A stretch of 12,352 nt of DNA from positions 1 through 12,352 of the forward strand of contig QNDV01000031.1 in assembly GCA_003646045.1 (NCBI GenBank). Direction: 5' to 3'. A model generated the notes under the pieces. The model did not search any database, was not told the DNA's origin, and saw nothing but the letters and a program-made list of their open reading frames with translations. The stretch comes from a bacterium. GTDB lineage: Bacteria; Krumholzibacteriota; Krumholzibacteria; LZORAL124-64-63. The position numbers were made by a program, and so were the translations under genes. Positions 7,056-12,352 of this stretch are shown piece after piece (the first letter of the stretch is position 1; each line of letters opens with the position of its first letter).

Positions 7056-7451
7056 ATGAAGCTGAAGATCACAGTACACGGCGTGGCCTACGAGGTGGAT
7101 GTCCAGGTACTGGACGCCAAGGACGAGATGACGGCTCCGTCCGGGTCGCCGCTGCCGCGTCCCGAGCCGGTGGCGGCTCCGGCCGTGACCGCCGGTGCGC
7201 CGCTCCCGCCGGCCCCTGCAACTGCCGGCCCGCCGGCAGCCGGCGCCGTGGCGTCGCCCATAGCCGGTACCGTGCTGGAGGTCAAGTGCAAGCCCGGTGA
7301 CCAGGTCACCCAGGGCCAGGATCTGCTGGTCATCGAGGCCATGAAGATGGAGACAGCCATCAGTGCTCCCACTGCCGGCAGGGTCAAGACCGTGGCGGTG
7401 GCGGCCGGCGACAGCGTGCGCGAAAGCCAGACACTGGTCGAGTTCGAGTAG
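7056..7451 (+). CDS. mmdC: Biotin carboxyl carrier subunit of the decarboxylase
   Basis: This 131-residue protein carries the carboxyl group on biotin between the carboxyltransferase and the membrane pump. The N-terminus (MKLKITVHGVAYEVDV) matches the short domain found before the linker in MmdC and in the C-terminal part of OadA. A flexible Ala/Pro-rich linker covers about residues 32-66. The biotinyl domain follows (67-131) with EAMKMET, biotinylated at K97, and the usual SPIAGTV and APTAGRV turns. It lies 45 bases after the OadG-like gene; GGAAG at 7043-7047 is a modest ribosome binding site. The last codons and stop lie in a perfect 17-base tandem duplication. It should be biotinylated by a BirA-type ligase not found in the window. 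Confidence 0.92.
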   Translation: MKLKITVHGVAYEVDVQVLDAKDEMTAPSGSPLPRPEPVAAPAVTAGAPLPPAPATAGPPAAGAVASPIAGTVLEVKCKPGDQVTQGQDLLVIEAMKMETAISAPTAGRVKTVAVAAGDSVRESQTLVEFE

Positions 7452-7470
7452 AAGTCGAGTTCGAGTAGAA
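7437..7470 (+). repeat. Perfect 17-base tandem duplication over the mmdC stop codon
   Basis: GTCGAGTTCGAGTAGAA occurs twice without a gap (7437-7453 and 7454-7470). The first copy encodes the last four residues (VEFE) and the TAG stop. The second lies in the short gap before the pump gene and is out of frame with mmdC. It looks like a recent slippage duplication. It does not change the protein but lengthens the spacer to the next gene to 47 bases. Confidence 0.95.
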
Positions 7471-7498
7471 CAGAATTCGCAGCGGAAGCAGGCCATCA

Positions 7499-8626
7499 AT
7501 GGACGTCTTGTGGGACTTCTTGCAGGCGGGGATCATCGGTAATTTTTCCTGGGGCAACATGGCCATGTTGGCCATCGGTTGTACGTTCATATATCTGGGC
7601 ATCGCCAAGGACTACGAGCCCCTGCTGCTGGTGCCCATCGGGTTCGGCATGGTGGTGGGGAACATTCCCCTGAGCCCCGGCATGAACGTGGGGATCTACG
7701 AGGAAGGCAGTGTCCTGTCCATACTCTATCAGGGCGTGACCAAGGGGTGGTACCCGCCACTGATCTTTCTGGGTATCGGGGCCATGACGGATTTTTCGGC
7801 CATGCTTTCGAATCCGCGGCTGATCATGCTCGGGGCGGCGGCCCAGGCTGGTATCTTCCTTACTTTCGCCGGCTCCATCCTGCTGGGATTCCCGGCCCAG
7901 GACGCGGCGGCCATCGGCATCATCGGCGGCGCGGATGGACCCACGGCCATCTTCCTGGCCAGCCAACTGGCGCCCCACCTGCTGGGGGCCATCGCCGTGG
8001 CGGCCTACAGCTACATGGCGCTGGTGCCGGTGATCCAACCGCCCATCATCCGCCTGCTGACCACTCGCGAAGAGCGCCTGATCCGCATGAAGCCGTCGCG
8101 TCCGGTGAGCAGGCGCGTCCGCATCATCTTTCCCGTAGTGGCCTTCATTCTCTGCGCCTGCATCGCGCCGGGTGCCATTACCCTGTTGGGCTTCCTGTTC
8201 TTCGGCAACCTGCTCAAGGAGAGTGGCGTCACCGAGCGTCTGGCCAAGACGGCGCGCAATTCGCTCATCGACTCCATCACCATCCTGCTGGGTCTGTGTG
8301 TGGGGGCGTCCACGGATGCGAGCCGTTTCCTGACCGTGTCCTCGGTGAAGATCGTCGTGCTGGGGGCCCTGGCTTTTGCCGTGGCCACGGCTGCGGGGGT
8401 GCTGTTCGCCAAGCTGATCAACATCTTCGCCAAGGAGAAGATCAATCCCATTATCGGGGCGGCGGGGGTTTCGGCGGTGCCGGACAGCGCCCGGGTCTGC
8501 CAGATGGTGGGTGCGCGGGAGGATCCCCAGAATTTCCTCATCATGCACGCCATGGCGCCCAATGTGGCCGGGGTGATCGGCTCGGCGGTGGCGGCTGGTG
8601 TGTTCCTGGCGCGGTTCGTGTTCTGA
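7499..8626 (+). CDS. mmdB: Sodium-ion-translocating decarboxylase beta subunit (OadB/MmdB/GcdB family)
   Basis: This 375-residue integral membrane protein decarboxylates carboxybiotin and couples the reaction to Na+ export. It shows about nine or more hydrophobic segments. The family hallmarks are present: GMNVGIYEEGSV near residue 61, IIGGADGPTAIF (141-152), whose D146 corresponds to the essential Asp203 of Klebsiella OadB, GLCVGAST (265-272), and the C-terminal MHAMAPNVAGVIGSAVAAG (349-367) with N355 and S362. The central loop (residues 186-206) is basic and presumably cytoplasmic. The family length is about 370-430, so the protein is complete. The ribosome binding site is weak (GCGGAAG), which suggests dependence on upstream translation. 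It ends the operon; the opposing operon ends 142 bases away. Confidence 0.95.
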   Translation: MDVLWDFLQAGIIGNFSWGNMAMLAIGCTFIYLGIAKDYEPLLLVPIGFGMVVGNIPLSPGMNVGIYEEGSVLSILYQGVTKGWYPPLIFLGIGAMTDFSAMLSNPRLIMLGAAAQAGIFLTFAGSILLGFPAQDAAAIGIIGGADGPTAIFLASQLAPHLLGAIAVAAYSYMALVPVIQPPIIRLLTTREERLIRMKPSRPVSRRVRIIFPVVAFILCACIAPGAITLLGFLFFGNLLKESGVTERLAKTARNSLIDSITILLGLCVGASTDASRFLTVSSVKIVVLGALAFAVATAAGVLFAKLINIFAKEKINPIIGAAGVSAVPDSARVCQMVGAREDPQNFLIMHAMAPNVAGVIGSAVAAGVFLARFVF

Positions 8627-8713
8627 TCGGGCCGGCGGTATCTTCGTGTCAGTAGCGGCTCAATCCCCCAGTGCGCATCGGCTGCCGGTTGCCGTGCAAT
8701 GAGGTATGGCAAA

Positions 8714-8737
8714 CCCCCCGGCCGCGGGACCGGGGGG
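8714..8737. terminator. GC-rich hairpin between convergent operons
   Basis: CCCCCCGG (8714-8721) and CCGGGGGG (8730-8737) are perfect 8-base complements around an 8-base loop. On the minus strand the stem is followed by TTTG, a short T-run, so it best fits a terminator for the leftward operon ending at 8769. On the plus strand no T-run follows, but the stem could still slow polymerase leaving the pump gene. The rest of the 142-base gap (8627-8768) shows nothing clear. Confidence 0.6.
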
Positions 8738-8768
8738 CCTGTCGATCACCGTTGCCGGGTGGCGGGGC

Positions 8769-9359
8769 TCACTCGTCGTCGTCGTCGCTCTCGATTCCGT
8801 ACTTCCCGTCATATTCCTCCAGCAGCTCCTCGAGATTGTCCGAGTCGATTTCGCTGGCCAGCTTGAAGAGCGTGCCCAGGTCCAGATCTCCCACCACATT
8901 CACAAAAGTCACACTGTCGCCCGGTTCATAGGCCACCAGCATCAGACCGGCCATGTCCTCGCCGTCATAGAACGTACTGACGGCAATGATCTCGTCGTCG
9001 TCCTTGACGTAGATCAGGCGCTTCCATCCATCACTACGCAGACGGTCGGTGATGCGCTTCACCGCCTGTTCGGTGTCCGGGTCGCCGTCGCCATCTAGGG
9101 ACCAGGACTTTACCCGTATGGAGTGGACCATGCCCAGGGCCTTGGCCAGGGAGGAGTCACCCGCCTGTTCGGCGTCGCGGGCCATGTCCAGCAGTACCGG
9201 ACTCAGGTCGATGTCCTGGATCTCGTCGGCCGTGTCGGGGATCTCGATCCATTCCAGATCGACGTAGCCCGGTGCGTCCTCCAGTTTGAGCGCCGCCGCC
9301 GGGCCGACCATCAGGCCGATCAGCAGGGCGGCGACCACCGCTATGCGCAGGGTGTTCAT
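8769..9359 (-). CDS. Exported DUF4252-like protein
   Basis: This 196-residue protein has a signal peptide (MNTLRIAVVAALLIGLMVGP, cleavage near AAA/LKLE at residue 23), a mixed alpha/beta body and a very acidic C-terminus (ESDDDDE). The pattern 'W..liyvkdddEiiaVs.fy', 'Gl.lvayEpgDsvtfVNvvGdldLgtL' resembles DUF4252. Members of that family are small exported proteins often found beside ECF sigma and anti-sigma genes in Bacteroidetes and relatives. Function is unknown. The ATG overlaps the anti-sigma stop by 4 bases (ATGA), so it is the third member of a tightly coupled trio. It could be a cell-envelope sensor or an output of the sigma system; the sequence does not decide this. No lipobox cysteine is present. 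Confidence 0.75.
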   Translation of the reverse strand: MNTLRIAVVAALLIGLMVGPAAALKLEDAPGYVDLEWIEIPDTADEIQDIDLSPVLLDMARDAEQAGDSSLAKALGMVHSIRVKSWSLDGDGDPDTEQAVKRITDRLRSDGWKRLIYVKDDDEIIAVSTFYDGEDMAGLMLVAYEPGDSVTFVNVVGDLDLGTLFKLASEIDSDNLEELLEEYDGKYGIESDDDDE

Positions 9360-9883
9360 CCTTGTCCTCCTTCGGGGGATGCCGCGGTTCCGGACAATGA
9401 TCCGGAAACAGCCTGCGGCAGTTGTCGGCCGAATACGTCGACCACGGTGTGCCGTTGGGTCCTGTTGATGATATCCACGGCCAGGGCCAGCGAGACACGG
9501 GCATCGTGTCTGGCCTGGGCGACCTGGGCCGGGGTGTAGGGTGTGATGATCACGCGGTCGGGCAGGTGGTGCGGCGTATCCGGTACCAGGACGGCCAGCG
9601 CCAGGACAGCGGCTGCCAGTCCGGTCAGCAACGGTTTCCAGGGGCGGGATGGCGCAGTGGCAGGGGACCTGGTGGCTGTGTGCAGGGGCAGTGTCACCCG
9701 GGGGGCGGACTGGACCGGCAAAGTGGACAGGGCCTCGCGCAATGCCATCTCGCGAGTGAGTTCATCGCGGCATGATTCGCAAACAGCCAAGTGACCGGCC
9801 ACGGTGGCGGCTTCGGCGGCAGGCAGTTCGTCGGCCGCGAATTCCGTCAACAACAACCGGATGTCGGGACACTGGTGATTCAT
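9356..9883 (-). CDS. Membrane anti-sigma factor with ZAS zinc finger
   Basis: This 175-residue protein should hold the neighbouring ECF sigma factor inactive at the inner membrane. The N-terminal zinc-binding anti-sigma motif is clear: C5 in HQCPDIRLLL, then H31-x3-C35-x2-C38 in GHLAVCESC. A Pro/Thr-rich linker follows (about 58-80). One membrane helix comes next (about 84-101, LLTGLAAAVLALAVLV), then a periplasmic part of about 70 residues with RVSLALAVDIINRTQ. The periplasmic domain is short and I see no known sensor fold. It overlaps the sigma gene (ATGA) and the DUF4252-like gene (ATGA) by 4 bases each, which favours fixed stoichiometry. The signal that releases the sigma factor is unknown. 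Confidence 0.87.
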   Translation of the reverse strand: MNHQCPDIRLLLTEFAADELPAAEAATVAGHLAVCESCRDELTREMALREALSTLPVQSAPRVTLPLHTATRSPATAPSRPWKPLLTGLAAAVLALAVLVPDTPHHLPDRVIITPYTPAQVAQARHDARVSLALAVDIINRTQRHTVVDVFGRQLPQAVSGSLSGTAASPEGGQG

Positions 9884-10422
9884 CCCGTTTGCCTCCTGGA
9901 CAGGGCCGGTTCCAGGCCCTGGGCTTCTAGTACGGGTCGCAGGGTCTGGCGCGCCCGGTGGATCTGGACCTTGAGGGCGGACACTGTCTTGTCGAGTGCC
10001 TCGGCGATCTCCCGCAGCTTCATGCCCTGGAAATAGTGCATCATCATCACGCTGCGCGTCTCGGGAGTGAGAGCCGACATGGCATTCAGTACCTGGTGCT
10101 GGCGCTCATCAAGGTCCAGGCACGAATCGGCGCCTTCCTCATGGGCGGCCAGCCGCGGGGCAATATCCGTATCCGGTCGGCCGAAATGGGTGCGGACCAC
10201 CTTACGGCGGCGGGTCACGTCTATGCACAGGTTGGTGATCACGCGCTGCAGCCAGTAGCCTGCCCGCTCGGCGGGGAGGTCGTCCCCGTGGTTCCACAGG
10301 CGCAGGAAGGCCTCCTGGGTCACATCCTCCGCGTCCTCGCGGTCCCGCAGGACATAGAGGGCCCGGCTGAATACCCGGTCGCGGTGTGCGTGAAGCAGTT
10401 GGGTGTAGGTTTTTGCATCCAT
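9880..10422 (-). CDS. ECF-type RNA polymerase sigma factor
   Basis: This 180-residue protein has the two-domain ECF layout. Region 2 spans about residues 10-75, with DREDAEDVTQEAFLRLW (region 2.2, core binding) and YWLQRVITNLCIDVTRRRK (regions 2.3-2.4, -10 recognition). Region 4 spans about 106-165, with LTPETRSVMMMHYFQGMKLREIAEALDKTVSALKVQIHRARQTL, whose helix-turn-helix reads the -35. The linker (78-104) is acidic. The anti-sigma gene overlaps its stop by 4 bases. The ATG at 10422 has no recognisable Shine-Dalgarno sequence; the 33 bases between it and the HD-GYP stop give no better start. It is read leftward behind the HD-GYP gene, probably on the same transcript. No autoregulated promoter was identified. 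Confidence 0.92.
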   Translation of the reverse strand: MDAKTYTQLLHAHRDRVFSRALYVLRDREDAEDVTQEAFLRLWNHGDDLPAERAGYWLQRVITNLCIDVTRRRKVVRTHFGRPDTDIAPRLAAHEEGADSCLDLDERQHQVLNAMSALTPETRSVMMMHYFQGMKLREIAEALDKTVSALKVQIHRARQTLRPVLEAQGLEPALSRRQTG

Positions 10423-10455
10423 GACAGGGACAAGGACGCAGATGGGCCAGTCAGG

Positions 10456-11367
10456 TTACAGGAAGATCTCGGGCACTTCCATGCCGTTGCGATCCATCTC
10501 CCGCTGGAAGGCCTGCACCACCGCGGGATCGAAATCCACGCCCGAGCCCTTGAGGATAATGTCGCGGGCCTCGAAGGACGACATGGCTTTGCGATAGGGG
10601 CGGTCGCTGGTCAGGGCGTCATAGACGTCGGCTACGGCGATGATACGAGCCTCTACCGGGATCTCTTCGCCACGCAGGGCCTGGTCGCCGGAGCCATCGT
10701 ATTTCTCGTGATGGGCCAGGATGGCCGGCAGGATCCGGCGCAAGGGACCGCCAACCGGGTCGAGGATATCCCCTCCCATGGGTTCGTGTTGGCCGATGTG
10801 TTCCACTTCGGAACTGCTCAGGGTGCTGGCCTTGTACAGGAGTTGTCGGCTGACATCCAGTTTGCCGATGTCGTGGAGCAGGGCCGCGGCACGGATATCA
10901 TCGATCCTGCTGGACGCGAATCCCATGCGGGCGGCTATCTTGGCGGCGTATACCGAGACGCGGTAGGAGTGGTTTTCGGTGTACTTGTCCTTGGCCACGA
11001 ACTGGCGCAGGATCAACAGGACACCGTGGTAGGTTTGCCGCAGTTCGGCTACCCGGTTCTTATGCCGCTCGTGGAGCGTGCCCATGGCGTAGGCCGTGAG
11101 GATCAGGATGGCGCCCCACGAGAACAATCCGTACCAGCGGGAGATGGGGAGCGCTCCGGTATCGGTGACCGCGGGCAGCAGCTGGTTATTGGACCAGGCC
11201 AGAATCCCCACCAACCCGACACTGGCTACAGCCGTCAGGGTGGCGTGACGGCGCCCATAGACATAGGCCGAAATCAGGGTGGGAAGGGCGTAGAAGCCGA
11301 GTATCATCTGATGGGAGGTCACCAGCCAGTTGAGGGCCGCGGCCAGGATCAGCATGGAGAGGATCAA
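10456..11367 (-). CDS. Membrane HD-GYP domain protein with degenerate GYP motif
   Basis: This 303-residue protein probably hydrolyses or senses a cyclic dinucleotide such as c-di-GMP at the inner membrane. The N-terminal 97 residues hold about four membrane segments (roughly 1-17, 22-37, 44-60 and 78-97). A short helical linker leads to the HD-GYP domain (about 115-290). Metal-site residues are kept: H133, H165-D166 in LLHDIGKL, H194, H219-H220-E in AHHEKYDGSG, and D246 in AVADVYDALTSDRPYRKA. The FDP motif (279-281) is present. The GYP triplet itself is GDQ (227-229), which is unusual. The start is TTG at 11367 with AGGAA at 11374-11378, 6 bases upstream. The frame stays open upstream without ATG, GTG or TTG, and ATG at 11355 is an alternative. 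It lies 65 bases after the biotin-carrier gene. Confidence 0.85.
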   Translation of the reverse strand: MILSMLILAAALNWLVTSHQMILGFYALPTLISAYVYGRRHATLTAVASVGLVGILAWSNNQLLPAVTDTGALPISRWYGLFSWGAILILTAYAMGTLHERHKNRVAELRQTYHGVLLILRQFVAKDKYTENHSYRVSVYAAKIAARMGFASSRIDDIRAAALLHDIGKLDVSRQLLYKASTLSSSEVEHIGQHEPMGGDILDPVGGPLRRILPAILAHHEKYDGSGDQALRGEEIPVEARIIAVADVYDALTSDRPYRKAMSSFEARDIILKGSGVDFDPAVVQAFQREMDRNGMEVPEIFL

Positions 11368-11432
11368 CCACAGTTCCTGGTTGACTTCGGCCAGGCGCTG
11401 GCCCAGCGGTCGCTGCGGACCGACGCCTGGGG

Positions 11433-11966
11433 TCAGCCTCCCGGCTCGGGCTCGATCACCAGGAGCACGTCCCCGGGGTTGACGGCCTGGCCCGTGGCAA
11501 CGGGGATTTCGGACACGGTGCCACCCACACCACAGCAGAGCTCGTTCTGCATCTTCATGGCCTCGACCACGATGACGGGATCGCCCTGGTGTACCTTTTG
11601 TCCGGGCTCCACCTTGATCTCCACCACCAGACCGGGTATGTCGGCAGTGATGGTGCCGCTGCCCGCCGCGTCGCCAAGACTTTCGAGGGCCTGGGCGCGC
11701 AATTCGTCCATCACCGTCAACTGGACCGGACGGCCGGCCAGGGTGGCGGTGACCCGCCCGCCATCACCGGTACTGCTCAGGTGGATCAGGTGCAGGCGGC
11801 CACCATAGCGGATGCTCAGGGCGCGACCCCCGAGTACCGGCCGCGGATTGGCCGGCCGCGGTTCAATGTCGTCCACGGCGATCTCTATTTCCTCGCCCCG
11901 CCGCGCCACCACGGCACGGTGTTGCTCACCCTCGATGTCCAGCACGTAGCGTTTCTTCATCCACAC
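11433..11966 (-). CDS. Biotin carboxyl carrier protein of an acyl-CoA carboxylase
   Basis: This 177-residue protein accepts carboxyl groups from the adjacent biotin carboxylase. The C-terminal biotinyl domain (about 103-173) carries EAMKMQNE with the biotin lysine at K138, plus ITADIPGLVVEIKVEPGQKV and VGGTVSEIPV turns. The N-terminal about 85 residues form a beta-rich region (RYVLDIEGEQHRAVV, LSIRYGGRLHLIHL) followed by a helix (VMDELRAQALESL). This resembles the region before the biotinyl domain in carriers of propionyl-CoA and related carboxylases. It differs clearly from the decarboxylase carrier at 7056-7451. The start is taken as GTG at 11966 because AAAGGA lies 8 bases upstream; ATG at 11960 would be 14 bases away. 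It follows the biotin carboxylase stop by 13 bases. Confidence 0.9.
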   Translation of the reverse strand: MWMKKRYVLDIEGEQHRAVVARRGEEIEIAVDDIEPRPANPRPVLGGRALSIRYGGRLHLIHLSSTGDGGRVTATLAGRPVQLTVMDELRAQALESLGDAAGSGTITADIPGLVVEIKVEPGQKVHQGDPVIVVEAMKMQNELCCGVGGTVSEIPVATGQAVNPGDVLLVIEPEPGG

Positions 11967-11979
11967 GGCGTATGTCCTT

Positions 11980-12352
11980 TCAGCGGTTGCCGGTCATGCG
12001 TCGCCGGGCATCGAGACGCCAGTTGGAGCAGGCGCCCGTGCCGTTGTCACGCGGCGTGGTCTCATGGTCAGCGCGACGGCCGGCTTCGAAGAGGGCCGCG
12101 GCTGCCACCAGGGCCTCGCGCTGCTCGTCGTCCAGGGCGGGCAGCCAGGCCTCGGGATCGAAGGATTCCTCCACGAAATGCGTGGTGTAGGTTCCGTCCC
12201 TGAATGACGGTTGCTCCAGGGCCCACAAGTGGAAGGGCAGATTGTGCACGGGGCCGTGCAGCACGAATTCCTGCAGGGCACGGCGGCTGCGAGCCAGGCA
12301 CTTCTGGCGGTCCTCGGCCCAGATGACGAGCTTGGCCAGCATGGGGTCGTAG
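11980..12352 (-). CDS. accC: Biotin carboxylase subunit of acyl-CoA carboxylase, C-terminal part
   Basis: The gene runs in from the right edge; only about 124 C-terminal codons are visible. The frame continues upstream of the Met at 12342 as YDPMLAKLVIWAEDR, the canonical biotin-carboxylase C-terminal motif. RSRRALQEFVLHGPVHNLPFHLWALEQPSFRDGTYTTHFVEE follows, which matches the 'GvktNipfh...F..G.ydThFle' region. The enzyme carboxylates biotin on the carrier using ATP and bicarbonate. A tail of about 55 residues extends beyond that region and ends with C-S-N-W-R-L-D-A-R-R-R. This pattern is absent from short AccC of the E. coli type. The downstream carrier gene begins 13 bases later. No carboxyltransferase gene follows it in this operon within the window. 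Confidence 0.9.
   Translation of the reverse strand, partial: YDPMLAKLVIWAEDRQKCLARSRRALQEFVLHGPVHNLPFHLWALEQPSFRDGTYTTHFVEESFDPEAWLPALDDEQREALVAAAALFEAGRRADHETTPRDNGTGACSNWRLDARRRMTGNR

Noticed and set aside
7496..8548. A 350-codon minus-strand frame opposite the pump gene.
   Set aside because: It is rich in His, Gln and Asp with no membrane segments or motif. The plus strand encodes an unmistakable OadB-family protein.
8689..8712. Inverted repeat TTGCC...GGCAA with a 14-base spacer just before the GC-rich hairpin.
   Set aside because: The arms are only 5 bases, the spacing is long, and it lies between two gene ends where an operator would have no target.
8771..8788. Short TCG repeat that looks like a microsatellite.
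   Set aside because: It encodes the acidic Asp-rich C-terminus of the DUF4252-like protein and is explained by coding.
11368..11460. N-terminal extension of the HD-GYP protein into the carrier gene.
   Set aside because: The frame is open but has no ATG, GTG or TTG there, while TTG at 11367 has a suitably spaced AGGAA.
9958..11808. A 616-codon open frame on the plus strand opposite the sigma, HD-GYP and carrier genes.
   Set aside because: The three minus-strand genes have clear conserved motifs and fit end to end; the plus frame has none.

Overview
This 12.35 kb window comes from a GC-rich bacterial chromosome with a diderm (Gram-negative) gene complement: Sec-type exported proteins, one of which ends in the terminal Phe typical of outer-membrane barrels, a ZAS anti-sigma factor and an HD-GYP protein. 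The mix resembles uncultured lineages around the FCB superphylum (Krumholzibacteriota, Eisenbacteria, Gemmatimonadota). That placement is an impression from protein style, not a computed result. I see no rRNA, tRNA, CRISPR array, insertion sequence or phage gene. The window reads as a dense metabolic and regulatory region. The longest gene-free stretch is about 170 bases (4925-5094).

Left part, plus strand (1-2500): the tail of an ABC ATPase, two ABC-2 type permeases of the paired COG4587/COG3694 kind, and a small exported protein of unknown function. That protein meets a minus-strand methylmalonyl-CoA epimerase tail to tail, with a 4-base overlap. A divergent gap of about 150 bases then leads to an M29 metallo-aminopeptidase and a second exported, probably outer-membrane, protein (3093-4924).

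Centre, plus strand (5095-8626): a compact four-gene operon encodes a carboxyltransferase (MmdA/PccB type), a small OadG-type membrane subunit, a biotin carrier and the OadB/MmdB-type sodium pump. Together these form a Na+-translocating methylmalonyl-CoA decarboxylase. With the epimerase they give most of the methylmalonyl-CoA/propionyl-CoA branch. A perfect 16-base palindrome overlapping a consensus -35 hexamer lies upstream and is a good operator candidate.

Right part, minus strand (8769-12352, transcribed leftward): biotin carboxylase (cut by the window edge), a second biotin carrier, a membrane HD-GYP protein with a degenerate GYP motif, an ECF sigma factor, a ZAS anti-sigma factor and a DUF4252-like exported protein. 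The last three are joined by ATGA stop/start overlaps. A GC-rich hairpin lies between the two convergent operons.

The most interesting inference is that the single carboxyltransferase could serve two machines: ATP-driven carboxylation with the biotin carboxylase and second carrier, and Na+-coupled decarboxylation with the membrane pump. The biotin carboxylase and the OadG-type subunit both end in a tail with a W-x3-[G/A]-R pattern, a possible common docking peptide. The placement of c-di-GMP-type and ECF signalling genes behind the biotin carboxylase genes is also unusual.
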